64,000 nucleotides of DNA from Leuctra nigra (Eukaryota; Arthropoda; Insecta; Plecoptera; Leuctridae), in the NCBI GenBank assembly GCA_934045905.1, contig OW203762.1:42447702-42511701 (forward strand), read 5' to 3'. The notes under the pieces were generated by a model. The model saw only the letters and a list, made by a program, of their open reading frames with translations. It was not told the origin of the DNA and ran no database searches. How positions within the stretch are numbered: the first letter of the stretch is position 1; each line of letters opens with the position of its first letter. Shown here one piece after another: positions 52,001 to 64,000 of the stretch. The position numbers were made by a program, and so were the translations under genes.

Positions 52001-55000
52001 GGTGACACTTGACAGATGTTAATTTTATAATTTATTATCAATATGCAATTATAGTGAGGACCTTTCTTGTATTGTGAAAGATTATGGCTAGGAATATAAA
52101 GCAAATGATTAGTTGTGGTTGAGTGAGCGTGAAGAATGGGAAAATCATAGGGTTGTCGAAGACTCAAGACCTACACAGTAGTGTCAGGATGCCATGTTTT
52201 GAAGATTCCGTTGCGCTAAATTGGATTTCTGGATGGATAATATCTTTGCCTCCTATATTTAGAAAGCTTGCTGTGAACGGTTTCGCCTGTCGGATCTTGA
52301 GCGGCATCTGAACGAGATGTGGAGTTCGTTGAAACTGGAGGTGTTGCCGGGTGGTGATGCCGAGCTGCGAGCTCTGGGCTTGGCAACGTTGCGTGCCTTG
52401 ACTCTCAGACTCTCTGATGAGCATTCAGATAATCTCAATAAACTGTTGGATAACGTCATGGCAGGTTAGCGGCATTGCAATGCATTATAGTTGATTATAT
52501 TAATAACTGTAAGGATGGGATGATTTAAACAATTCATGATTCTGAGTCTTCATTAATTCAGTAGACTGTAGATAAACTGTACTGTAGAATTAAGTAGATC
52601 AACTGTTTACTAAGCAATGGTACAATTATCGGGGGGCTAACGATCCACTCGTATGAAATCCTGAGCTAAGAAATCCTCTAGACTTCTCCTCCTACACCTA
52701 TATGGCTCAATGTCCTGTAACGCCATAAAAAAATCTATAGTTTACACTGTAAATAAAATTATTTTATATTGATTTATTTCATTAGCTTTTCGTCAAAACT
52801 TAAATCATCCCATCCAACTTTAGCATGGCTGTAACTTATCATCATTACCGAGTTATTCTATATAGGTACTTTGTTCTCTAATATTCTTTAAAATTATTCA
52901 TGCTTTAATGCTCCGCACTCATCAGTAACAAAAAAAATGTTTTTGACATGAAACAATTCTGTTTTTAAAAAAAAGGAAAAAGTTTTAGTAAGACAAATAA
53001 AACACTTTATAAAATGTGGGTGCATTCTATTCCCGTACATCTGTTACGCAGCTGGGCGAGACGCATTGAGACAAGTGGATCAGAATCTCTTCTCTCCGGC
53101 TGTGAGTCTCCTCACTGTTGTTGCCAGCGCATCACATCCGACGTGCCAGGTTATTACATCACAGGTAGGTTGAAAACCATTGTTATTTCATTGTTCTGTG
53201 TTATTTCCAAGATAAAACTCTGCAAGGATTTTTACCCGTTTTCTTTTTTTATATTGAAAATGCAAATGAAATTACAGTACCTACTTGGGCATTCGGTACT
53301 GGAAAATTTGTTTGTATGTAGTTACCGATTAATGATAATATTTCATTCACTGTACACTTAACAAAGAGAGAAAATGATACCTACTCGAAAGAATGAATCA
53401 AGATGCGAGGGGGGCAAAACATAGGCTGGTGCATTTTGACGCGGGGGGAGGGGGGGGGGGGGGCGCCTTTGCAGGCCAGGTTCCTTGACAATCAATCCAT
53501 GTTTTTATTAATGAAATTGGGGATCACCTACTAGAGGTAGATGATTAGTTAGCTTCACTACTTCAAATAGTGACTTCAAATCCTTTTCGAAATTACAGCC
53601 AATCCGCTTCTTTCGAATCCATTTATTGTTATTCCTTAGGCTTCATTGAGTGTACATACTTGAATGTGTTGACTTGGCTTGTCAATAGCTGACATGCCCT
53701 GTTGCATACAAAATCAGATTTGTTTTGACTTCCCGGGTGTCTGCTTCTTTATTTGTTAAAGTACAGACCATTTAACCAAAGAGTCATGTTCCCAGGTAAT
53801 ACCACTGCTTTCAAGCCAGTGCCTCTCTGAGCCCCGTGCCGAGCACCGCTCTCAGTTCCTGAGCGCTATCACCGGCCTGTTGGCAACATGCAACGATTTC
53901 CGAGTGCCTCCAAAAGCTGTGCCGAGCTTGTATGAGCTATACTTGGCTGCGGGAGCCGAGACCGAGCTCAAGGTGGAGAGACTGCGTGGTATGACGGCGT
54001 TGATTCCATTCCTTGACGACAAGCAACGCTGTTGTATGTACGCGGCACTCACTCAGCTGGTGCACGACGAGGAGGCGCTGTCAGTCAGGTGAATCAATAT
54101 TACTGCCATTCACATACGTAAACTTTCAGTGCATTTTTTATTTTAATTTATGTAATTTGTGGAAAGTTTGTCATTTTACAATCATTATTATATCTAAGAA
54201 ATTTTACTTTTATAAATTATTTTCTTGTATGTACTATCTTTTATAATCGTGGCTTATTATCTTTTATATTAGTCATAAAAAAAATAATGGAAAAACTATT
54301 GTAAAGTACCTACTGTACAAAGTACCTATTGTAGGTACCTACTAATTTATTATAATTAATTTCAGCTCCATACAATCCACATTTGGATACCTGGTGAATC
54401 ACATCCCGAAGTAATTATATCAGGAGAAACACCTCTGTAACTCTTCTTGTTTGCCCTGTCAGACACGAACTGGGCCAATGCCTGCGTGCAGCTGCCGAGC
54501 AATATCCCGACGAAGTGCTGCACCAGGTTGTCTCAGTCCAGCTGTCTCTAGAAAGACCCGAGGAGCTATCCGCCACGCTTCTAGCTCGTCGAGTGGATGC
54601 GCTGTGTTCCCTCGCCTCGCTGGAGCACATCGTCCATGCGGTCGCTCCCCGCCTCATGGCTCTCGTCATCGACTACGGGAATCTCCACACTTGCAGAGCA
54701 GGTCTGCAAGGACTCAAGTAAGCAGGAAACTAGTTGGTTGCCAAATTTATAAACCAGTAGTGCAGGCTAAAACACGGGTACAGACAAGTCATAGACAAGT
54801 TTAATCTGCCGAAGCATCCTTTCGATATTCACATTACACTAGGTCATTGTGAACAATATAATGTTTGTAATTAGAGATGGGCCGATACCGATACTCCCGA
54901 TACCACCGATACCCATAATCTCATACCCATAATCTCCAAAAAGAAACAAAAGTATCGGCGATACTATCGGTATCGCTAATCATAAAGTGAGTAGCGGTAT

Positions 55001-58000
55001 CGGTATCGGTGAAAAAGTGGTATCGACCGATCTCTAGTTGTAATAATGTAATGTAAGAAAGATTGTTCTTCTCTTTTTACCAGACCAAAATAAGAGTCAC
55101 CTTTATTATTCTAGAATTTCAGAGTTTTTTTTTAGCTCTTTCTGATTGTAATACCAGTAGGTAGTAGGTACTAGGTACTACTATAATTTTGTGGATTGTA
55201 CAGCATTTGTATCAAGTGCAATACTTCTTATTTTAATAATTAAGAGGGCTGAGTAGTGAGCGTGGCCTTGAAGAGTTTTTTAATCGATTTTTATCAATAT
55301 CTTTTACCAATGTTAATTGTTAACAAAATAGGGCTTTGTACGAGTATTCAGAACAGTTCAATGAAAATAATTTAATAATTTGGGATTGTTTATTAGATTT
55401 ATTTTGTCCAACAGATGTTTAGTGCCATAATTTTACTAATTTTCGGGCACTAAACGTCTGTAGGACAAAGTAAATCTAATAAACTATTACAAGCTATGGA
55501 ATTATATTCATTGAACTGTTCTGAATACTCGTACAAAGCCTTATTTTGTTAACAGTTACATTGGTAAAAGATATTGATAAAAATAGATTAAAAAACTCTT
55601 CAAAGCTACGCTCACTACCCAGCCGTCTTAATAATACAAAAACTGACACTATCAGTGGAAAAATCAAATATGCCACCAATGTTTGTTAAAATATCTCTTA
55701 CTCTCACCTACCTACTCTTATGTCGTTTTCGGCTGGCCGCACTGGGGTTGCACTGAGTTCTTGATCGTGACGTCATGTCGTAACCTGGTTTTGCCCTAGT
55801 GCAGCCTAATGCTGCCCCCAGTGCGGTCTCAGCCGAATACGAATGATATGTTTTGATTTTGTGTTTTGACACTGACAGCTATTTTCAAATGGCAACCGAA
55901 GAAATTGAGCTCCCGAGTGTTTTGAAGGAAAACCTCCAGTAACAACATCAATTTTGTTTTTCGCGCCGCCATTTTGCCGGAGTGCGGCGGAGTGAAGGGG
56001 GCAACTCTACCAAAAATTTCCGAGCAAGAAATAGTGCACTGAGTGCGCACCCAGTGTGCACCACTTCCCAGTCGAATACGAAAACATTGCCCCAGAGCAA
56101 CTGCGCACTGCCAGTTGAACACGCCACTTGCACTCAGTGCAGCTCAGTGCAACCCCAGTGCGGCCAGCCGAAAACGACATTAGACACTTAGCAGCATAAG
56201 CCATGTAGTGAAATGTTTCCGTAATTCTTTTTGTCAGGCAGCTGGCAACAGAAGGGAACAACACAACACGCAGGCACTTGTATGACTCGTGCAGCTGCGT
56301 CCACCGTCTGGTGTCATGGTGGATCGAGGGTCTGCGTCGCAAGACAAACCCGGAGGTTTTCCACGACTTATCGGTGCTGGAGGACGTCGCACAAGTTGTC
56401 TATCTTGTATTGAGAACACAGACTCTTAGGTGTGTACAGATGCTTCTAGATCAGTCAAACTACGTAAAGACTAGTGGTATTCTCATATACAGTTATGTTC
56501 AACCGTTGAATGGTTTTATTGATGCCAACATTATATATGTGGTGTTTACTAGGAGTCTGAGGCTATTGTAATTTGGATCAGGATTTAATTGTAATTGTTT
56601 TATTGCAGCTTAGGAATACAAGTACATATTAGACATACACTTCCGGTGGCTTAGATAATTTTAACTAAGTATACTATTGTATTTACACTAGTTTACACAC
56701 AGAAAATAACAATTTATTGTAATGAATGATACAATTATTAACACTTTAGTACTGGTAATACACAAAAGAAAAAACAGTGAATATAATATCAATCTTATGT
56801 AGATAGGTATGTACTAAGTTCATCATGTCTACAGCACTAGTCAGGAATCACAACAGTTTCGGCAATTGCATTGAAATCTTGCGGGAAATCTTTCATCAGA
56901 CATTTTTTACAGACATTTTTTAATTGGTTTCAATTTATTAATCAGCACCTGTCGGCATCTTACAAAACACAATCTTCATCTTCACTTGAACTATCAAGTA
57001 GGCGAAAATTTCGCTCACTAAGCGAAAATTATGTTAACCCCATAGGCCATAGCCCAAGAAGGTACTAATTCCTACATGATCAAATGTATTTCCTTGGTTT
57101 TATAAAATGTGTATTTTTTTGACGAAGGATATTCCTTGCAGCATACAAGACGTGGATAAAGACAAGTTTATCCCTTGTTTCTTCGAGCCACCTCCAAGTA
57201 CATTTCAGCCAACAGCTCTTCAGTCTTCCATTGAACAAACACGAAGCGTAAGTTACGTTTTACTCTTTTTCAGTACTGACTTCTCATTTTTTTTTTTGAT
57301 AACATAAGATTATTTTTTGCAACTTTTCGCAACATTTGATACCTTTTTTTTATGTATTCTTACTCCACAAGTAAGTATCCTCTGGAATATTAAAATTTTG
57401 AGAAAAATTACTATCCAGTATCCATATTGCAATGAGACTTCGGCATCCCATGACGCAGCCTTAGAGTACAGTGGACCACCCAACCCGACATCGTTGGATT
57501 GGGAAATGCTGGATATTATATTGCAATTATTACCAAATAATTTGCATTCTTATCAGTCCGCTATGGTTCAAGTTGCATTATTCTGGCAGATGACTGTCGT
57601 TTTGTTCTGGTACCTACCAGTATGTCTTGACAGTTGAATTGTCTTCCAGGTATTACTGCTAGAAGGCATTGTCGGTGCGATGAGACGAGAAGTGCAGATC
57701 CCGATGCTACTGGACCGAGCCGGACTGCTGATGGAGTTGGCTGCTCGATCACCAGATGCCACCACGCGTCTCGGTGCAGCGAGACTCCTTGCCGTCATCG
57801 TCAACAAGACCTTGGACGCTGAGGTCGTGTCACGGCTTCTCCATGTCTGTCAAGGTCAGTACAATGTTCTGTGTGCAGTGAGTGAGTTCATTGCTGAACT
57901 TCTCTTGTATTGGTGAAGGAAATTGATAAAGAAAATATATGGTGTACCATTTATAAATTTAAGCTTGATTCACTAAATCTATAAATATTTTAGACTACAG

Positions 58001-61000
58001 CTTCTCTTTATCAAAATTTGAGTTATATGTAATTATTTGCACTAGGAAAACGCTATGTGTAACGCATTGGGGAGCGAGTCTTTGTACTGCATGCGATTTG
58101 ATAAGTATGCGTTTGTAAGTCTCTGCTCTACATGCCTTGGAATGGAAGCATCAAGATGGCACTGACTAGTTTTTAAATTCCTGGCATAAATTTGCAAATA
58201 TTTCAACATTATAGAACATGATAGAACTAAATGTCCTTAAAAAAACAATAACTTTTGAATATAATTACAGATTAGTCTGAAAATGTGCAAAAATACCTAC
58301 CTAAAATGCTGGTCTCTTGATCATTCAAAGTTTTAAGTTGATCAGGCAAATTTGGTTCTTGTTAAAATTTCAAAAATCACAGGAAAGATGGTTTTAAATT
58401 GTTACCAAAGGGAGGATTTGGCTGAAACTTTGTAAGATTGGGAACAATGTTGGTCGTAATGACTTTTCAAAAATTTAAAATTGATCGGACCAACCAATCG
58501 GAAGATAAATTTTGTAAAATTTGAACCAATCAGTGGATTAAAAAAAAATTAGAGTCTGCAACGCCTGGAAATGGTCCATACAGTGTGCAAAATTTCAGCT
58601 CGATCAAAGAAAAACTGTGACGACCTGAGGTGGGATTCTATAACTTCATTGCGATCGCTTAGCAATTTCTTCCATAAGGATAAACATTGAAATAATTGCT
58701 AAGCGGTCGCAATGGAGTTATAGAATCAGGGCCCTGTATAGCCTCGAGTAAAAGAAATAAAACAAAAAAGAGCCAAAAGGAGTCGCTTGCTCAAAAAGTA
58801 CTTTATATCAAGACAATAACTTGTTGGCAATGTATAGTAACAATGATATTTTTTTTGTCCATAAGTACCAAATTATGTATAGGTACCTAGTAATATAAAT
58901 GTAGGTACCTTCTACCAATGCATCAAGTAAGTACTAAAGTAGGTAGGTAGGTACTTAATCAAACACAGCCTGCAATTCTGTGTACATGTATGATGATTTA
59001 TTTTCAATGGTACGAGTGATGAAGTGACTATGTGTATAGATGCGTGTCGTGTTCCCCTGGTGGCGACATGGCTGACGAAGGCGCTGCTGATGCGCAGCCA
59101 CCCCAATGCCGACACCATGCTGGCCGCGCTGGTCGCCATGCTGGCATCCGAAGAACTCGGTCACGAGGCAGCTCGCGGGTTTGACACTCTGCTCACAACC
59201 ACGGGAGATTATCTCAATGCTGACAGCCACTGTGCACTCAGGTACATTACACTGATTGATGTTTAAATTCATAGCCAATGTTCTTATACATAGTTTGCAC
59301 ATGACATCATCTTATTGTTGTGCGGCCATCTTTGTGTAACTTGTCAGAACGGCTGTCAATCTGTTTTTCAGTATATTTTTGATAGTATTTATGGTTACCT
59401 TTGCCATTGCAGGCTGCAGAAGAAGTTTTTATAGCTATAAAACCAATCACTTACAAACTATATCTTCGACTAACCGATAATAATTAGTTTAATTCGACTT
59501 GACAGCTGTACATCAAAATAGCCGGAACTTTACTTTTTTACATTGTTGATGTAAAACGAAAGAAGCTCATGCAAACTATGAAGCTAGTACCACCTACTCA
59601 CCACCTACTCAATCTAGTCCCCCCCTCCCCTCCCTTCACTGCCGTAGCACTGGAAGAAGAACCAATGTTAATTAAAAAATATCTTATAGTTTATAAATCT
59701 GTCAACAGATATATCTGCTGGACTCACAAGTGTCAATGCGCATGCCCAATGTTTAATATGCATGCTCCCTGTCAAGGTCCATGGATGGGACATTCATTAG
59801 GTTTTGGTATGACCCATTGGACAGTGATTGTTTTTTTTTAAAAAAGTATGTTCATTGCAAAAGCATTATTTATCAGTTGATTCCTAATAATCAGCAATAA
59901 AAGCACTTAAATTAACCTAGAAACAAGTACCGTATTAACTCGTGTATAAGACGCACTCGTGTATAAGACGCACCCTTGTTTTGAGAAGTCTATTTTAAGA
60001 AAACACTTAGCATGCATGTATAAGACGCAGTAAAATGATGAAAAACATTGTGTGTTTGTATACATGATTTCCATCTAAATGTTGGTTTTCCAGCTAACTG
60101 AGCTATTTGAATGAAAATCACTGCCAACTTGTTGTAAACAAACAGTAATTTCCTGCTTCTGAGAAAAGGGGGAGGGGAGTCTCTTCCCAGCAGCTGTTGC
60201 TTGCTCTAAGAGGCATGCACCTGCCTTTCCTCTGCATTCCAAAACAAACCCAACTCCTCTCCTCCCCTTCCATTAAGATCGCCATTCAACAGTGTTTAGT
60301 CTATTTTATGCCTGTCAGAGCAATGTTTTTCAGATGTAAACATATATTTTGTCTCCTGATCTAAATGCAAGGGAAAACATTTTGTTGCACAAATTTAATA
60401 TGTTAATAATGTTGTGTCTAGACACAGTATGAGTAGTCCAGACAGAGTGAGAGGGAAAGGCAGAGATAGACAACATGTGGCAGTCTACCACAGCTCTGTT
60501 TACAAACATCCACCTTGGATTTACTGGGAAAAAAGCTTGGTATGCGTGTATAAGACGCAGGGCTGTTTTCAGAATCAAAATATTGACATATAATTGCGTC
60601 TTATACACGAGTTAATACGGTATTCTTAAGTAGCACAATGTGTGTGGAAGAGAAAAGTTAGTTCAGTGCAACATTTTACTGCATGGAAGTGAAAATGTAA
60701 ACTAGAAGGAATAAGAAAATGGTTGAACACAAAAATTCAGGTAAGCTTATTAAATAGTTCCATCTAAAAGTAATTGTGGCGCTGGCCGACTCGCAAACTG
60801 TCTTGACGGCTGCCATTGGTTAATTTCATTGAATAGTCCTGAGTTGCCAGGCAGGGAACAGGGATGATCAAGCAGGTGGTGGTTTTTGTGTAGTTAGTTA
60901 GGTAAGTTAATTCATGTTTTGGTGTAGTGTGAATAATTTAATCCATATAAAACTCTGTTGAGGTGTGTGGATGTGAGGGCAAGTAATTGATCTCCGAATT

Positions 61001-62993
61001 CAGACCACATTTAGATTGCATTTTCAATTAAATGACGAGAAGAAATGTTTGGTTGTAGGGTGCTGTACAAGCAGCGTCTTTTTCTGTCAGCGCCGGCATT
61101 GAGCGCACAAGCACGAGCTATGGCGCCTCACTTGGCAGTGCACTATCACGAGGCCCTGGCTTATCTCTTGCGGCGAGTTCCACAGGATGTGCTAACCACT
61201 GACATGCATCAGGTGAGTCTATGTCATACATTGCAATTTGTTCTTGCGTAGATATTTAGTCTGCTTTTTGGAATATAACTTTTTGCCCAACTGTCATGCA
61301 CATACCTGCGTGATGATAAGCGGAGTGCCGGCTAGCTGCAATCTTCTCCGTCTCACGGCAGAGCGGCGGGGTAAGGCGGCAGAGGGGAACGGGGATGAGG
61401 GGTGTCGAGCGCGTGATAGGGCGCCACCTAGTTTTCTATTAAAGGGCCTTTTAAACTACTAGAAAGAACTAGGAACCTTAATTTTACAACTTTTTATTAC
61501 ATAAACATAAATTCTTTACTGTTTCTCGTTCTCGGTAACCTGAACACATTCTATGAACAATTCCTCGCAAATGGCTAGGTCTCTCTTTCTCTCTCAGCCT
61601 GTTTGACTGTATCACTACGCCTGGCCGGGAAAAATTGTACGTCTACAATAATTCAATAGGCACCGTTTACAGTTAATAACAATAATTATACATGGTTCAA
61701 AAGCACAAAACTTCCTTTAACATAAATGCAGAATACCATGTCAGAATACAATGTCAGAATACAATAAATGAAAAAGAGTACAATACCACATGTCGGTTTC
61801 ACTTCACTCGAGAGGGGCGGATCTCTTCTGGCTGGGGCGATCTTGATAATGGTGGTTTCGGGTCCTCTTGCACAATTGCAGAAACAGGCTCTCCTCACAC
61901 ACGTGGACCGGAGGCTGATACCACCCACACTTACAATTACTGTCAGAGATACAAGATACTTTTCCGACAATATCACTATGCTTTGACAATATAAATCCCT
62001 CGATATGAGGTAGACCACTTCCCTTCGCCGTGTCCTCTCGCTACCCTGTCTCTCACTCGTCTCTGCAACCTTCCTCTCGCTCCTAGCCCTCTCTCCTACT
62101 GGTCTCTAGGGGGCGGTGAGGTTTGAATAGGGCGGGAAAGATAGGACAGGGAAAACGTTACACAACCCAGTATAAAAATACAATTTACCTACTATCAAAA
62201 TAGTATGGACCAAAATGTGTTTCATCAAATGGCTCAAGAGTAATGCAAGTTTAAAGTAATGTTATGTGTTGATGTAGGTACTACATAGTACATGTCTAAA
62301 TTTTAAAATCTACAAGATGTGTACTAGTACGTAGGTACTAGGTAGGTCATAAAGTAACTTACAAACGACTACCTGAGACCGTATTTGTTAGTTTTTCACT
62401 AGCACATTCATCAAATTCATATTCCAAGATAGGTGACATTGATTTTTCTTTGGGCGTCTCTTACTCGCTCACAGAAACTGCAAAACTGATATAAAGGGAT
62501 TTATTTAATAATTTCAAAAAATAAATGGAGAGGTTGCTTGCATTATTGTGATTTAATTTAGGTAGCACAAATTCAATGCCCGTGTTGAGTTGCAGGTTAC
62601 TTTCGTCCGCTAAACGGTTGCTTGTTTGCAGACGGTAACTCTGCTGGTGGAGAGTTTGTTAGTGGACGAAGAGCTACTCCTGCAAGCAGCGATGGACACT
62701 CTGTCAGGCCTTGCGCGGGCAGTGCAGCCTCTATTGGCCGATCACTTGTCCACGTTGGTGCCTCGATGCTTGCGGCTCTCACAGGCGCACGTCAAGATGG
62801 TGAGAATCGAGTCACTTTTATGCAACTGGCTAATCTAACCTACAACTAGCTGGGAAAATTCTCATTGAAAGAAACAAAACATCTCTCATGCAAGTTGCAT
62901 TATTTCTTTTAGAAAGTACGGATTGCTGCAGTTGAGTGTCTAAACCACTTCACGAATTATGAAACTATCTTACTTCTTCCATTTAAAAACGAT
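49001..62993 (+). CDS. MMS19: MMS19, cytosolic iron-sulfur assembly targeting factor (17 exons seen, 3' end outside window)
   Basis: HEAT-repeat scaffold that, with CIAO1 and CIAO2B, delivers Fe-S clusters to nuclear DNA repair and replication proteins. Exons: 49001-49091, 49401-49639, 50304-50448, 50657-50844, 51564-51725, 52263-52464, 53052-53164, 53796-54088, 54463-54717, 56238-56429, 57142-57247, 57419-57565, 57650-57854, 59040-59241, 61059-61212, 62632-62799, 62913-62993. They sum to 981 codons in one frame, against about 1,030 in human MMS19. Recognised MMS19 text includes RGTRILANVL with DRLQDHHSVIP (exon 2), MDGERDPRNLM with ACYFPIDF (exon 4), YKQRLFL (exon 15) and VRIAAVECL (exon 17, the C-terminal HEAT region). 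The ATG has G at -3 and +4. The donor of exon 12 (ATG|GTTCAA) is the weakest splice call. The last about 50 residues lie past the window. Confidence 0.92.
49640..50303 (+). other. MMS19 intron 2
   Basis: Contains the foldback element 49883-50182; nothing else supported. Confidence 0.55.
49883..50182. mobile_element. MITE-like element with 28-bp terminal inverted repeats
   Basis: AAAGTTCATTCACGTTTAGA starts the left end (49883-49910); the right end (50155-50182) is its reverse complement with one mismatch. Confidence 0.75.
50845..51563 (+). other. MMS19 intron 4
   Basis: Contains an imperfect foldback at about 51042-51191: nested pairs TCTGAACTCT/AGAGTTCAGA and AAGACTTCATTGC/GCAATGTAGTCTT. 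Otherwise AT-rich. Confidence 0.5.
51726..52262 (+). other. MMS19 intron 5
   Basis: No gene, repeat or structured element is recognised. Confidence 0.5.
52465..53051 (+). other. MMS19 intron 6
   Basis: AT-rich intron, no recognised element. Confidence 0.5.
53165..53795 (+). other. MMS19 intron 7 with poly-G tract
   Basis: A G-rich run (about 53442-53463) broken by a single A; no gene supported. Confidence 0.5.
54089..54462 (+). other. MMS19 intron 8
   Basis: AT-rich, with short GTACCTACT-type simple sequence near 54305-54345; nothing else. Confidence 0.5.
54872..55036. mobile_element. hAT-type MITE with target duplication
   Basis: Ends TAGAGATGGGCCGATA and TATCGACCGATCTCTA are imperfect inverted repeats around GATACCG-rich sequence. 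An 8-bp target duplication is visible (TTTGTAAT at 54864-54871, GTTGTAAT at 55037-55044, one mismatch), the hAT signature. It lies in MMS19 intron 9. Confidence 0.8.
55239..55632. mobile_element. large foldback element, arms of about 190 bp
   Basis: ATTAAGAGGGCTGAGTAGTG is inverted at the right end (CACTACCCAGCCGTCTTAAT). Inner pairs such as TTGTCCAACAGATGTTTAGT / ACTAAACGTCTGTAGGACAA continue to the centre near 55430. Confidence 0.85.
55721..56179. mobile_element. PIF/Harbinger-like MITE with TTA target duplication
   Basis: TGTCGTTTTCGGCTGGCCGC and its complement end a 459-bp element, flanked by TTA at 55718-55720 and 56180-56182. Terminal repeats are at least 36 bp. Internal partial copies of the end (GTGCGGTCTCAGCCGAATAC) also occur. 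It lies in MMS19 intron 9, shortly before exon 10. Confidence 0.7.
56430..57141 (+). other. MMS19 intron 10
   Basis: AT-rich intron, no recognised element. Confidence 0.5.
58043..58617 (-). mobile_element. Helitron-like copy with CTAG end
   Basis: Begins CTAGGAAAACGCTATGTGTA then ACGCATTGGGGAGCGAGTC (reverse-oriented right end). It continues with the family body, including GGATTTGGCTGAAACTTTGT and CAACCAATCGG. The left end is missing. Confidence 0.55.
58634..58727. repeat. inverted repeat, arms of about 34 bp
   Basis: GATTCTATAACTTCATTGCG is mirrored by CGCAATGGAGTTATAGAATC; the arms continue through GATCGCTTAGCAATT / AATTGCTAAGCGGTC. Confidence 0.75.
59242..61058 (+). other. MMS19 intron 14
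   Basis: Contains the TA-flanked transposon-like element 59930-60620; otherwise no supported feature. Confidence 0.55.
59930..60620. mobile_element. non-autonomous DNA transposon with TA target sites
   Basis: Ends CCGTATTAACTCGTGTATAA and its complement (finishing TTAATACGG) are inverted and flanked by TA (59928-59929, 60621-60622), as in Tc1/mariner-type insertions. GTGTATAAGACGCA is repeated directly near the left end and again near 60547. No transposase frame. Confidence 0.7.
61213..62631 (+). other. MMS19 intron 15
   Basis: Holds a GC-rich segment (61320-61440) and a pyrimidine-rich segment (62020-62150) unlike the AT-rich surroundings, possibly parts of an unrecognised mobile element. 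No gene is supported. Confidence 0.4.
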
Positions 62994-64000
62994 GTGAGTA
63001 TAAAATGTGTTAAAGTATTGGTATTTTAAAATCAAATACATTATTTTATTGTTCCTAAATCCTAACTAGATGCAACGTTACAACTTTGTACTACCTATGT
63101 TCATGATCGTTGATAGTAAAATTTAGGCAAAATGTCAGCAAGTTTGCTGTTGCGTTGACTATCATTACATAATGTTGATTTGACATACCATGGACATACC
63201 TACTACTTGATAGTGGATCCACAATGTTATAACTTGAACAACTCTGAGAATGGCCTTGTCATATCATTCTGAATATTGACATTTCGTTTAATTATTGTAT
63301 TGATGAGCTTCATTTTCTCTATTACATATTGATTAGGTGTCTAAATTGAGAATCCCGAGTAAAAAGGGAGTAATAGGAGTAATTCCTACATTTGTCCTTT
63401 GATTTAGGAGCAATTCCTTGCCAATTCAAAGCTCTTCTAAATGTTTTCAATGGAACTAGGTAAATTTTAAAAATTTCCTGGATCAATTACCTACAACTTA
63501 GAACTGCGAGTTCCTTCACATTTCCAATGTAATTCTTCAACGTCAAACATCATAAAACAACAAAAACAAACTTGGGAACTTCTTACAACTTGACTATCAA
63601 AATTCTTTGCTTGTAATAATCGATTAAATGTTGATTATCAATCAGAGAAAAAAAGATCAATGTACAATCAATACAGCAATTCTAGTTTGTAAATCTAGTG
63701 GAGCGGTCGCTCCACGCCAGCCAAGTCGTACGGCGCGCGCACACTCTCATATAAAGGCTGGAGCAAACCCACTTTTACTGTAAGCATCAAAGTGGCATTT
63801 TCGGCCTACTGGATCTTAAAATTGAGAAATCTCACATTGTTGCGAAATATCTTAATTTCGAGCTATGGCCCACCCTACAACATATACCAAATTTGGGAAC
63901 AATAGTTTACGCCCTTTGCGCGCTAGAGGGCCGTGAAAACAGTGTTTTAGGGCGGTTTTCATAATAATAATCTTAGTAGTAGGCTGGAGCTAAAATCCGG
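62994..64000 (+). other. MMS19 intron 17 (runs past window)
   Basis: Donor GAT|GTGAGT at 62994. No terminal MMS19 exon is found before the window ends. The dispersed repeat at 63693-63945 lies inside. Confidence 0.55.
63693..63945. repeat. dispersed repeat, inverted copy of 4430-4690
   Basis: TCTAGTGGAGCGGTCGCTCC begins the copy, which follows the other copy in reverse through CCAAATTTGGGAACAATAG and on to GGGCCGTGAAAAC. Confidence 0.7.

Larger units (their letters stand above)
57855..59039 (+). other. MMS19 intron 13
   Basis: Holds a Helitron-like copy (58043-58617) and an inverted repeat (58634-58727). Confidence 0.55.

Noticed and set aside
61686..62018. Frames of about 100 codons in MMS19 intron 15
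   Set aside because: Overlapping on both strands, no recognised domain, inside a well supported intron.

Overview
This is nuclear DNA from an animal, almost certainly an arthropod and probably an insect. It is AT-rich, the genes are broken by many GT-AG introns, and the introns and spacers are full of foldback elements, LINE relics and satellites. Short TAGGTAGGTACCTAC-like runs of the kind common in hemipteran and lepidopteran genomes are frequent. I lean towards a hemipteran but cannot prove it. There are no operons, CRISPR arrays or bacterial features. All exon coordinates were built by hand from splice sites, phase continuity and family similarity.

Layout. (1) 302-11643, minus strand: a complete FAD-dependent polyamine oxidase-like gene (PAO-2, 5 exons, 490 aa). 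Its first two coding exons are embedded in exon-derived tandem arrays: about 54 copies of a 103-bp unit carrying the start codon and FAD-binding loop, and 9 copies of a 122-bp unit carrying most of exon 2 plus its splice donor. (2) 17.15-22.4 kb: intergenic, with a satellite of about 120 bp at 20.0-21.5 kb. (3) 22568-37098, minus strand: a second polyamine oxidase (PAO-1, 7 exons, 486 aa) ending in the peroxisomal signal SRL, supplied by a tiny last coding exon. (4) 34608-36365, plus strand, wholly inside PAO-1 intron 2: a 415-aa protein with a death-like domain and a SEFIR domain, resembling the IL-17-pathway adaptor CIKS/Act1. (5) 39525-48487, minus strand: an adhesion GPCR of the ADGRA (GPR124/125) type with signal peptide, four LRRs, Ig, hormone-receptor motif, GAIN and 7TM, and a C-terminal PDZ ligand ETSV. 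(6) 49001 to beyond 62993, plus strand: MMS19, the cytosolic Fe-S targeting factor, with 17 exons visible and the last exon(s) outside the window. The ADGRA and MMS19 start codons lie head to head, 513 bp apart.

How the genes relate. The two oxidases are tandem paralogues in polyamine catabolism with different intron positions, so the duplication is not recent. One has a peroxisomal signal and the other has no canonical one. The other genes (immune-type adaptor, adhesion receptor, Fe-S assembly) are unrelated neighbours. The most unusual feature is the array-bearing PAO-2 gene: two successive exons were separately turned into minisatellites, and a Helitron-like end lies against the last copy of the exon 2 splice donor.
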